Source: Aphelocoma coerulescens (lineage: Eukaryota > Chordata > Aves > Passeriformes > Corvidae). From it: 64,000 bases of DNA. Both the position numbers and the translations under genes were made by a program. Shown here in pieces: positions 9,640 through 18,761 of this stretch. The notes beneath the pieces were generated by a model. That model was not told the DNA's origin, ran no database searches, and saw nothing but the letters and a program-made list of their open reading frames with translations. The stretch spans positions 434,001 through 498,000 of the forward strand of contig NW_027184078.1 of NCBI RefSeq assembly GCF_041296385.1, read 5' to 3'. Numbering within the stretch: the first letter of the stretch is position 1; each line of letters opens with the position of its first letter.

Positions 9640-11647
9640 GCACTTCCTGGTTTGGCACAGCCTGGTTCTAGGTTGCAGGGGGGCCTCAAAGATGGCTCCT
9701 GTGAGGAAGCTGCTGGAAGCTTCCCACCATGTCTGTCAGGTGGCTCTGAAGATGGACATGCTGCTGGCCAAACTGGTCCAATGAGAGAGGTCGGTAATGC
9801 CTCTGTGATGACATATGTAAGAAGAAAATCAAAACAAAGTCACAAGATTTTGGATTCTAGTCAAAGAAGAGGAGGAGGTGAGAACATGTGAGGAAAACAC
9901 TGTGGTGACCCCAAGGTCAGTGAAGAAGGAGGGGGAGGAGGTGCTCCAGGTGCTGGAGCCAAGATGCTTCTGCAGGCCGTGGTGAAGACCATGGTGAAGC
10001 AGGTTGTCCCCCTGCAGCCCATGGGGATCCACCACGAGGGATGCAGAGATCCACCCACATCCTGTGGGGAGGTGCCCATGCCAGAGTGGGTGGATGCCTG
10101 GAGGAGGCTGTGATCCAGAGGGAGACCCAGTGGAGAGAGAGGGCCCTGCTCGCAGGCTGGAGCAGCCTGTCCTTGGCGGACTGCACCCTGTGGAAGAGTG
10201 ACCCACGCGGCAGCAGTTTTGGGAGGGCTGTGTGCCTGTGGGAGGGGCTCACACTGCAGCAGGTGTGGTATAGCTGCTGCTCATGAGAGTGAACCCACGC
10301 TGGGAAGTTCACGGAGAACTGTCTCCCATAGGAGGGACCCCACAGCCTCACCGGGGAAGGACTCCTCTCCTGGAGCAGCAGAAGGAAATCTTGGTGAGGA
10401 CTGACCAAAGCCCCATGCCCTGTCTCCTTGGGCTGTCGGTGGCAAGGAGGGAGGAAAGTGTTCTAAGGGCTTATTTTACTTCTCATTATGCTCCTCTGAT
10501 TCTGTTAGTGATAAATTCACTTTGCAACTTAAATTGAGCCTGTTTTGCCTTGAAGTGTTTCTCCCGGTCCTTATCTCACTCATAAAGCCTTCGTTAACTG
10601 TTTTTCCTTTTCCCTCCTGATAGGGTTTTTAGGAGTTCCCCTTCTGTTTTCCTTTTCTCTTAAAGAATTTTCCCCATACATGTTGCAAGGGGGACAAATT
10701 ACTGGGTGCTTAAGAAAAACAAAAAACATGGCCAGAGAGGGAGGGGTCCATCTGGCTACTCTCTTTCACCTGGGCTTGTGGGCTGTTAGTCCCCGGTGTT
10801 TTGGATGGAGAGAGAGGCTGGAAGGAATTTGTCAGCATGGCAGGCTTCTGCTTTTTTGGTTGCCTTCCTACTACCGGAGAGACCCCTGGATTCTCAAGCC
10901 CGCCTTTCCCTGCCCCTCTGAGAGCCGGGCTGTGGCTGCCCTTCCCCCGCCATTGCTTTGAGCATTCGCTACTGTGCAGCCCCGCCGCACCCTGCCTGCC
11001 CAGACCTCCACGGTGTTCCCACCGCAGCTCTGGAGTTCGATCCATCTCGTCTGCCACCTGGGATTTGTGCTCATCCTTGCTGTTCCCGAGGGTCCGGCTG
11101 GACACCGGGATCGGCTGCCCAGGGGGTTTTTGAAATCTTTGTTCCATCCCTCCCCAGGATCCCAGGGCACCAGTGCCACGTGCTCCCCGAGCTCGCTCCG
11201 GAGCGCCCCCTGCAGCCGTGGGGGAACCATCGCACCTGCCCTGCTCACCAGGAGCCGCCAGCGCCCCAGCTGGCTGCGAGCGGAACTGCACCCGAGGGGA
11301 AACAGCCTGACAGCTGAGAAGGCTGGGACTGGGTTTGTGATTGTTTGCTGTTACTGCCATAGCTATTGCTGTTTGTTTGACTTGTTATACACATATAGAT
11401 ATATAATAGCAAAGAACTGTTATTTCTGTTCCTCATATCTTTGCCTGAAAGCCCCTTAGTTTCAAAATCGTAATAATTCAGAGGGAAGGAGGTTGCATAT
11501 TTTTTTTCATTTCAAGGGGGACTCCTGCCTTCCTTGGCAGACACCTGTCTTTCAAACCAAGACACCTCCTTTGCCCAGCTGTGGCAGGGAAGGGTGAGTG
11601 AGCGGCTCTCAAGGGTGCCTGGCGCTGGGCCAGTGTCAAACCACAAC
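9640..11647 (+). repeat. ERVL-type LTR interrupted by an F1 LTR
   Basis: Positions 9640-10617 resemble the avian ERVL-class LTR with repeated GGGAGGGACCCCAC-like motifs, a CTTATTTTACTTCTCATTATG segment and CTTATCTCACTCATAAAGCC. The remaining 3' end, with GCCCAGCTGTGGCAGGG and GGGTGCCTGGCGC, follows at 11570-11647 and ends ACCACAACA. The 5' boundary is approximate. The interruption is the F1 LTR at 10618-11564. Confidence 0.7.
10613..11569 (+). repeat. F1 solo LTR with 5-bp target duplication CCTCC
   Basis: The 947-bp LTR (10618-11564) runs TGATAGGGTTTTTAGG...AAACCAAGACA. It is flanked by CCTCC at 10613-10617 and 11565-11569, and the outer LTR continues on both sides. A 5-bp duplication fits class III (ERVL-like) integration. 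It is closely related to the inverted copy at 43311-44206. Confidence 0.85.
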
Positions 11648-12139
11648 AGTATCCCATCACCCCCTGGCCTTTGCTCATCAGCCCTGTCTGTCACTCCCTC
11701 ACAGGACAGCCAGTCCCTCTCTCCTTCCCCCATCATTCCCAGTTTCAAGTTCTCTTTACAGAATCACCCATCCCACATGAAGAAGCAGCTTTTCCCTGCT
11801 TGGCGAGGTGGGTCCCAGCTCTGTTCAGTGGATGCTGAGCTGCAAACAGTGTCCATTGTTCAGAGAGCCCAAAGCTCTGTTGCCCAAATCAGCATCACAG
11901 CCAGTTCTTGACCTGTAGTACTGGATTTGTCCTGCTTATACCCTCTCCACCTTCCACATCAGGACTGAGTAGAAAACAATAAGGGCCCCCATGGCCTTGA
12001 CTACCACCCTCGGAGCTGTATAGCTACTTGCACCCATGTCCAGTTTGCCCTGGCAGAATCCCTTGGATGAACCTGGCAGAAGACCTGGGAGGAGCAGTGA
12101 GAAGAGGGCAGAGCAGGGTGGGGGCCAAGGACGAGGAGG
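11648..12139. other. Unassigned stretch upstream of the decayed receptor copy
   Basis: No gene recognised. The right-arm equivalent (about 21930-22720) does not align clearly. Confidence 0.3.
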
Positions 12140-12439
12140 GCTTTGCAGGGAGGAGGCTGCCCCAGAGGGACAGGCACACACGGCTCGTGCTCTGGGCTCG
12201 CAGGGTGCGGAAATGAAAGCGGGGGCTCTGCAGGCACAGTGGCCACAGCGGGGCTGAGGCAGGGCCCCCGCTGGCCACAGCCGCTCGGTGTGGGAAAGGC
12301 CCTGCCAGCCCCAGCCCTGCAGCAGGACCAGTCCCAGGCACGCTGCAAGCCCCGGGCCAGGCAGCTCTTGAAGCGCTGGGCAGAGCTCAGCCCACAGCAG
12401 ACGCTGCAAGGAGAGGCTGTGGCTGCAGTGCCCCAAACA

Positions 12440-12551
12440 ATGCTGGCCCAGGGGGATGTGCCAGGCTGTCTCCTGCTCGCCCGGCCTTCCTCCACCTCCT
12501 CCCCCTCCTCCCCCCCCGTCCTCCTCATCCTCCTCATCCTCCTCGTCCTCG

Positions 12552-12583
<32 letters not shown>

Positions 12584-12690
12584 CTCCTCCTCCTCCTCTT
12601 CCTCCTCCTCCTCCTCCCCCTCGTCCTCCTCGTCCTCGTCCTCCTCCTCCTCCTCCTCCTCCTCCTCCTCCTCCTCCTCAGGGCTCAGCA
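12440..12690 (+). pseudogene. Signal-peptide exon of the left receptor copy, microsatellite-expanded
   Basis: ATG at 12440 corresponds to the intact partner ATG at 21051 (minus). The partner encodes a short leader with about 13 leucines. Here one base is missing after CTGGCCCAG (GGGGG versus GCGGGA), shifting the frame. The leucine stretch has grown into a CTC/TCC array of about 190 bp (12487-12679), giving dozens of hydrophobic residues. The partner's GTGAGT donor and the start of its intron are absent; the array joins directly to GGGCTCAGCACTGCAGG, which is intronic in the partner. The exon therefore cannot splice as its partner does. A new donor is possible but not evident. Confidence 0.75.
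12487..12679. repeat. CTC/TCC trinucleotide microsatellite
   Basis: About 190 bp of interrupted CTC/TCC triplets with GTC and ATC interruptions. It was seeded in a leucine-coding stretch of a signal-peptide exon; the inverted partner has only a short CAG/AGG equivalent at 20961-21005. Confidence 0.95.
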
Positions 12691-13360
12691 CTGCAGGGCT
12701 GCGCAGCAGGGAGAGGACAGGGCCCGTGCTGGGCCCAGGGCAGGCCCCAGGGGAAAGGGTGTGTGGAGCAGCCGTGCAGCCCTGAGGGGCAGAGCTGCTC
12801 TGGGGAGGACAGCAGGACCAGTGCTTCCTCCAGCTCCCATGCACCTCTGAGCCAAGGGGCATTTCCCAAACTCTCTAAGGAGGCTGAGGGCATGGTGTGA
12901 GACTTGTCAGATGTTGAAGTGCTTTAGAGAACCAGAGGCATCCATCTGAAACCACAAACCCACAAAAAATGAGCTTAGGCAGGTGTAAATCCAGGTGCAA
13001 AAGGAGATGCAGGGTGGACCCTCATAGGTGGGAAGGTGCTGGCCCAGCAAAGACTCAGCAGTGGGAACATGGACAGGGGCATGGCACTAAGCTGGGCTGC
13101 TGCCTGTCTGACCAAACCCCTCTGTGCCCCACAGTGCAGTAGCTGGTGTGATGGCCCAGGACATCTGGGCCCAGGGCATGGTGAGCACAGGGATAAGTCC
13201 TGTAAAGGGAGCTGTGTGGGACTGGAGATGGGAAGGGAGAAGTTCTTTGTTCCCAATGAGTTAACCCTGGAAAGGCAACTCTTCCCCTTCTGGATCCATT
13301 GCATTTTCCTTCCCGGACACCAGTAACACTGCCCTGAGCATCCCTGTGCCATCTCTCCAG

Positions 13361-13654
13361 GTGACCTCCCAGCTCCTGCCTTCCATATAATCCCCACGGC
13401 CGCACAGGAAGGAGAACAGGTCATATTTTGGTGCCAAATTTCCTGGAAATCTCCTGTCACCAGAATCATCTTCTACAAGGACAGGGTGCAGGTGCACAGC
13501 CTGAAAGCCCAACAGGGGCAGGGGAGCTACTACATTCACTTGACCATGACAAAGGGGAGCACAGAGACATTCACATGTGGATACCAGCACAGGGACAACA
13601 GCAACCGAGTGAGGAACTCTGCCCTCAGTGCTCCCACAAACCGGAGTGTCACAG
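13361..13654 (+). CDS. Ig-domain exon of the left receptor copy
   Basis: The exon is 294 bp, phase 1 at both ends, with acceptor CATCTCTCCAG and donor ACAG/GTGAGT. It is fully open. It encodes one Ig-like domain with both canonical cysteines (VIFWCQIS and TFTCGYQH) and resembles Fc-receptor-like/leukocyte-receptor C2 domains. That family assignment is from pattern only. The minus-strand partner is at 19997-20290. This exon is intact, but the neighbouring signal and stalk exons are broken, so the gene is probably non-functional. Confidence 0.7.
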
Positions 13655-14051
13655 GTGAGTCGTGGCACTGGGGCACACACAGGAAACACTCCCAGGCCCC
13701 TGAGACCCCAGCTGAGGGAGGGGATCCTGCCCTGCCCCATGGCATGTCCCTGGGCAGTTGGGATGCTGGGCATCAGGGTGCAGTTCAGCACAGCCTTGGG
13801 CACCAGGGACACTCCTGCCAGTCCCAGCAGAGCATCCTGCTCCTCTCCTGCCCCAGCATCACAGAAAGGGCAGAGTGGTGGTGCCAGATCTAATGCAGAG
13901 CCACAGCTGAGCAGAGCATTCATTTATTGATACTATTATATTATGATTCATTTATTAGTTGATAGAGGATGGATCAGGTCCCCACAGAGTCTCAGTCTGT
14001 GCAGGACCTGGGGGAACTGCAGATTCTCTCCCTGTCCCTTTCTTCTCTCAG

Positions 14052-14089
14052 GCAGTGGGTCAGATCTCAGGCAGAGACATCCAGCAACA
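14052..14089 (+). pseudogene. Stalk mini-exon of the left receptor copy, frameshifted
   Basis: Acceptor TTCTTCTCTCAG and donor GTGAGT are present. The exon is 38 bp against 39 bp in the partner (19578-19616), so one base is lost and the downstream frame shifts. No transmembrane exon is found at the collinear position beyond it. Confidence 0.6.
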
Positions 14090-14240
14090 GTGAGTGATTC
14101 CCTTTCCATACACTCAGTGTTGCTCAGCGTTGGGTTAAGCTCTGGCAGCTGCCAACACCAGGACTTTGGAAGGGTCATAAGTGGAATCTGGCTCTACTGT
14201 AAAGGCATATCCTGCTCTCCTCTTCCTCTCCCCATCTTGC

Positions 14241-14696
14241 CTTCTCTGATCTCCCCTCTAATTCTGAAAGCCACTGCAAGGGAAATTGTGGATACTTGCA
14301 TGATCTGAGTGTTTCTACATTCATTCACTGAATCAAGGTGTGAGCTGGGGGGGCTACTCAGTTTATGGGGTGGTCCCTGCACAGGACAGGGACACACAGA
14401 ATGGCCTGCCTTTCTCTGACAGGTAGCAATCCCTTGACCAAAGCAGTGCTTCCTCTCAGACCTAAGTGGTTGTTCTTGAACCCTTTCTACCATGTACTTC
14501 CCTCCTTAAACTGCCCTTTCCACTTTTTGACTCCCCTCTTCCAGAATCAGCCATTCCCCTCTGGATCCTGCGCTGTCCTCACCTTGCTCCTCCCCTCATC
14601 TGCCCCCATCATCACCCTCATCCTGGAGAGGTGGAGACCCCAGGCCACTGGGGCAGCCCAGCCTGGACACATCCCCATCCCCAGGGCCTATCACAG
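14241..14696. other. Unassigned stretch
   Basis: It has lost similarity to the partner arm. CTTCCAG at about 14543 is followed by a Leu/Pro-rich frame that could be an alternative exon, but the hydrophobic run is short and the support is weak. Confidence 0.25.
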
Positions 14697-15031
14697 TGTC
14701 ACATCGTGGTGGGGAGGAGAAGAGAGATCCAACAGGAAGAATTTGTGCAGCAAGATTCATCATTTAATTATTTTACAAACTCTTTTATAGACTTCTTTCT
14801 TCATAGTATAATTGGTCAAAGGATCATCCATCCCTTGGGGTGATTGGCTAAAATCTTAAAACATCCATTGCCAAAATATTTTTCTACTGTACTATAAACA
14901 AGGCTTTGCAAGGTCGCAGGTGTTCATAGTTTATAGAACTCTACAAATATCTTCCATGAGAGAGAAAAGTATCTCACGGGACTGGAAAGAAGCAAGAAAA
15001 ATTCTTGCTCGCAGCAATATTTGTATCCACA
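14697..15031 (-). repeat. 3' LTR of the deleted ERV
   Basis: On the minus strand it begins TGTGGATACAAATATTGC directly after an AAAAAGGGGGAATT purine tract, and ends in CACGATGTGACA. It contains a TATAAAAGAG TATA box. Confidence 0.75.
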
Positions 15032-15165
15032 ATTCCCCCTTTTTGTTTTATAAGATAACAATTCTACTAGGTATTAATCCTAAATAGAAATTTGCATCAG
15101 TTATTAATTCTAAATATAGCCTTAAGGGCTTTAACTATCTGACTCCATAACAAGAAATTTAAAGT

Positions 15166-15522
15166 TCAGTCCCTGCTTGTGGAAGGACCGTCCCAGTCTC
15201 TGCTTGTAGAAGGACCATCCGCTTGACGGTTGACATCCTGGTCATCATCAGAAGAGTCATTAGGCTGATGATCTACATTCTGGTCGCCATTTGGATGGTC
15301 TGCATTCTGGTCATCATTTGGAGGTTGCCTGTTCTGCCTTTGGTGCCCTAGGTCAGGGCGAGCACATTCTGCAGGTAGCCATCGTACCCCAGTATCTGTG
15401 GAAATGCAAGCATACCCACAACCCCAAATGATAAGCTCATGCGGGCCTTCCCACTGGTTAGTGAGTAAATTCCGTACCCAGACTTTTGCCCGGGGCAGTT
15501 GTCTGTCGCCTGCAGACTGCAA
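15166..15522 (-). pseudogene. ERV integrase C-terminal fragment
   Basis: The translated minus strand has the DNA-binding end of a class II ERV integrase: AKVWVRNLLTNQWEGP followed by WGCGYACISTDTGVRW. A hydrophilic tail follows with Asp/Asn-rich repeats (DDQN, NGDQN) and an STSRD repeat. A matching integrase end occurs in the class II ERV near 40380-40450. The splice-acceptor-like TTTTCTCTCATTGCAG just before it marks the env mRNA acceptor position. Confidence 0.75.
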
Positions 15523-15539
15523 TGAGAGAAAATGATTCA

Positions 15540-17265
15540 GAATAACAGGATTATTTGATTTTTGTGCCTGATATCAAATGGAGCAAGCATGTTTATCACC
15601 CTTATCATTTGCATAACCTCAGCAGAACCAAGCCCATGTTATGCAACCTTGAATTGCAGATCCTGTGCAACCTTGCAGGCAATTACCTCATGCTTATCAT
15701 GCTGGCCTGAATTTGGGAGAGCCTTATACACTGGGAAAGCTTGGATCTCCCCTTTCAGGGAGTCACTATCACCCTGAACTACTGGCACAGCCTTTGGATG
15801 CAGTGTAACAGCTTCCCGATTACTCTCAGAATCCTCAAATCTGCTTGGCATCCCCAGTGTTTCCAATAAATCCCAATCACCCTCCTCCAGAGCCCGCATC
15901 TAAAGCGACTCCCAGAAACGGTTGTAGTGGTTGGGTGCACTGTCACAGTGCAGTCCGGGAAGGTCCAGGGGCAAGACTGGAGCAGCCTTTACTTTTGCTG
16001 CCTGGCTACAGCCGCTTTACGCCCTGGGCCCAAAGCCTCCTCTGCCTCACTGTTATGAGCAGCTTTGCGGAGCCGTGAACGAACAGAGGTGGGCGGGAGG
16101 AAATCGCCTGACCAGGAGTGGAACTGACAGCAGAGGCTGCAGTTGGCTCTGCAGGAGTTTGAACTGCAGCCGCTCTCAGGGATGCAATCTCAGGCGGTTT
16201 TGACCAATCCAGCGCTTGGGCTGCTTCAGCCGTCTTCGGCGCTGCTGTCGCGCCTGGAGCCGCTGCCGGCCGGGGCACGGCTGCTGCGATGGCTGCTTCT
16301 TTTGCCGGTCTCAGCTTCACTGGCAGCTGGGAGGCTGGTGCTGCGCTGGTCGCTGACACTGCAACCACTGCTGCAGGTTCTGGGTTGAGAGCAGCCCTCA
16401 TGGGCGGCGTGGGCCCAGCGATCCCCGCGCGGCAGGGCGTCTTCAGCAGCTGCAACAGCTGCTTTTGCAAGCTGAGCAGCTCCGCCAGCTGCTGTGATAC
16501 ATTCAGCAGCTCTGTCAACAAAGGCAGATGCCGTATTAAAAGGTTGACTGCTTGGTTCTGTGCCTCCACAGAGCAGTCTGAGGCTATGGAGGGCAACGAG
16601 CCACATCTGGGCATTCTCAGTGTAGCAAACGCATGCACAGCGCTGTCTGGCACTACGCCAGCCAAAGGTGTCCATCCGGGCATTCTTGGTGCAGCAGATG
16701 CCTGTGCAGAAAGGCTAGGAGTGGCCACAGGGGTCCAGAACGTGGGCCCACTAAAACACGGTGCTGAAAAAGCAGCAACCACCACTGAGCCGAAAGGCAA
16801 GGCAGGCTGCGTGACAGCCCACTGCCCACATACCCCCACCAGTTGCTCTGCCAGCATGGTGCACTCAGGGGGGCGTGAGGTCCTGCGGCAGCGCAGGGTG
16901 ATCTGGTGCAGGCTCTGGGGCGTTCCCCGCCTGTGGAGCTGGGAGGGATTTTTCAGATCTGCCACCACACGCCCCTAGAGCCAAGTCAGTGGGGTCTCCT
17001 TCAGATATCTCTCCATCACACACCACTGAGACAGGCAAGCTGGCTCTGCTGCCACAATTAACGTCTATCAGCAGATTAAACAAACCCCACCACGTGCATA
17101 GTAATTCTAGCACTGGCGGATCCCCAAATGGGAACTCGCGCCAGAGTGCAGAGCCGAGTTCCTGCCACAGCCCGAAATCAAGGGCGGTGTCTCTATTCGG
17201 GGAAACACCATATAGGGCAGCCCAGTCTAATAACTCACAGAGTGAGTTCTCAGAAAGGGCCCTCT
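15540..17265 (-). pseudogene. ERV gag remnant (matrix, spacer, capsid start)
   Basis: The matrix-like segment carries ELLDWAALYGVSP and LWQELGSALWREF. The middle is Pro/Ala rich with a leucine-zipper-like stretch (LLTELLNVSQQLAELL). The capsid begins near QAFPVYKA and breaks at a stop after LQFKVA. Frame breaks occur between pieces, so no full Gag can be made. The codons are GC-rich compared with the AT-rich ERVs at 38-50 kb. Confidence 0.7.
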
Positions 17266-18736
17266 GATGCCCTCCCTGCCCTGGACTCCCTGCTGTCCCT
17301 GCTGTCGCTGCGTCTCTGTACCAGGAGCAGAGTGTGACCAACACCAGCCCATGGGGCCCTGTGCCCAAAGGATGCGCTGCCATTGCCCTGTTCTGCTTTG
17401 CTCAGCCCCTGCTCTCTCCTCAGACACAGCCCTGTTCCCACCTGTGTGTCTCTGCCCAGGTGTTGTTTTGGCATCTTCCAGTTACTGAGGTAATGAAATA
17501 AATTTACTCTTTGCTTTGCAGCCATGGTTTTGTGGTTGGTCTGGCCACCTGCCTGTGTCCATTCCCACAAGGTCCTATTGAGGAGAGCCCTGGTAGCCCC
17601 AGCACTGCCCCTCATGGCCTCAGCTGCCTCCCTGCTGCCTGGGAGTCAGGGCTGCTGCTTCCCTGCAGTGCTGGCAAGGGAATAGAGCAGGATGTGCTCT
17701 TGTCAGCTCTGGGCTCTTCTCACTTCCACACTGTCCCCTTGTGTCCTGGCCTTTGTGGAAGCCCTGTGGGCTGGTGGCACTGGTGCCAGTGCTGGTGTGG
17801 GTGCAGCCACATCCCTGGGGCAGTGCCAGAGCCTCCCTGGAGGCACCACCATGATCCTGGGGGCTCCTGAGGGCAGGGCCAGAGGGCTGGAGCCTTCTAT
17901 GCCAGGCATGAGGGTGGCTGCCAGTGCAGGAGGGCTGGCAGGGACTGAGTACCCAGGGCTGTCAGGGCCCTTGGCCAGGGGGATCCCTCCTCAGCCCTGA
18001 GCCCCCCAGCCCAGGGGGTCCTGCACAGGGGTGGGCTGGGCAGTGTCTGGGCAGGGCACTGTCAATGCATCTCAGGGAGTGAAGGATCCTCATCCCTTTT
18101 CCCCATCAGGCAGGAGGAGACCTCAGAGATGGGGGGATGGAGACAGGTCCCTGTTTGGGGTGACAGGTGAATCCCCTCCAGGGGTGTCTTCCTCTCCCAG
18201 GTGCCACTATTGAACAGGCAGGAACCTCTAGGAAACGGTACCAGGAACACAATGAGAAAGGAGCATCTTGGGCATGTCCTGGGGTTTGAGCATAGCAGTG
18301 CCTGTGTCCCTGTGGATCTGTGTATCCATGTGAGCTTTGGGGTGGGCAGAGAGAAGAGGAACACATGGAGTTGGATCCCACAGTTTATGGACACACATGT
18401 TCCATTTGAGGGATGGAGATGGCTTCACTCCAGGTGCTCGTGTGTCCATTTACAATATAGGGATTAGATTTTATATGAGTTCATCCATCAGATATTGTAA
18501 ATGCATGTGCTAGTAACAAAACCACTTTTGGCTAAAGGAATCCAGAATACATTTCTAATGGGTGGCAAGGGCTGTGCCTGGTGGAAGGCTGGGTGTGGCC
18601 ATGTTGACCTGGCCAGGCCTTGTGTTGCTTTCCCAAGCCAAGAGCTGGCAATTCCCCATGTACAAGTCCCAGAGTGTCCAGGATGCCCCCATCTCCATCA
18701 GCCCCAGCCCCGCAGCCCCCAGGGATTGCTGCTCAC
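17266..18736. other. Unassigned stretch between receptor copies
   Basis: Several open frames exist on both strands, but none has a recognised domain. CTCTGCCCAG near 17451-17460 and GCAG at 17518-17521 look like splice acceptors, but I cannot tie them to a gene. It may hold 3' UTR or cytoplasmic exons of the two convergent receptor copies. Confidence 0.25.
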
Positions 18737-18761
18737 CTTTGGCATCTCTCTCTGCAGGCCC
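18737..18761 (-). CDS. Possible cytoplasmic exon of the right receptor
   Basis: On the minus strand, acceptor TTCTTTTCCTTGCAG and donor GTGAGC enclose 25 bp encoding a short basic stretch (GACRERCQR). The length is not a multiple of three, so the next intron would be phase 2. Weak support. Confidence 0.3.

Larger units (their letters stand above)
12140..14240 (+). repeat. Inverted duplicate block 3 (left arm, decayed receptor gene)
   Basis: This block aligns with the reverse complement of about 19440-21930, including upstream sequence, signal-peptide exon, Ig exon and stalk exon. Similarity fades near 14240, just where the partner's transmembrane exon begins. Confidence 0.85.
14697..17265 (-). 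mobile_element. Deleted class II ERV: 3' LTR, integrase end and gag
   Basis: On the minus strand the order is gag matrix (about 17260-17000), a Pro/Ala-rich gag spacer (16968-16006), the capsid start (15899-15560), the integrase C-terminus (15522-15166), a purine tract near 15035 and a 335-bp 3' LTR (14697-15031, TGTGGATAC...GTGACA). Protease, reverse transcriptase, most of integrase and env are missing, and capsid is joined to the integrase tail. No 5' LTR was found beyond 17265, and no target duplication. Confidence 0.8.

Noticed and set aside
12456..12785. Poly-serine frame
   Set aside because: Another frame of the CTC/TCC array, not a gene.
11936..12862. 308-codon minus-strand frame with a long Glu/Asp run
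   Set aside because: It is the antisense of the CTC/TCC microsatellite and the receptor signal exon; the acidic run is simply the repeat read backwards, with no domain on either side.
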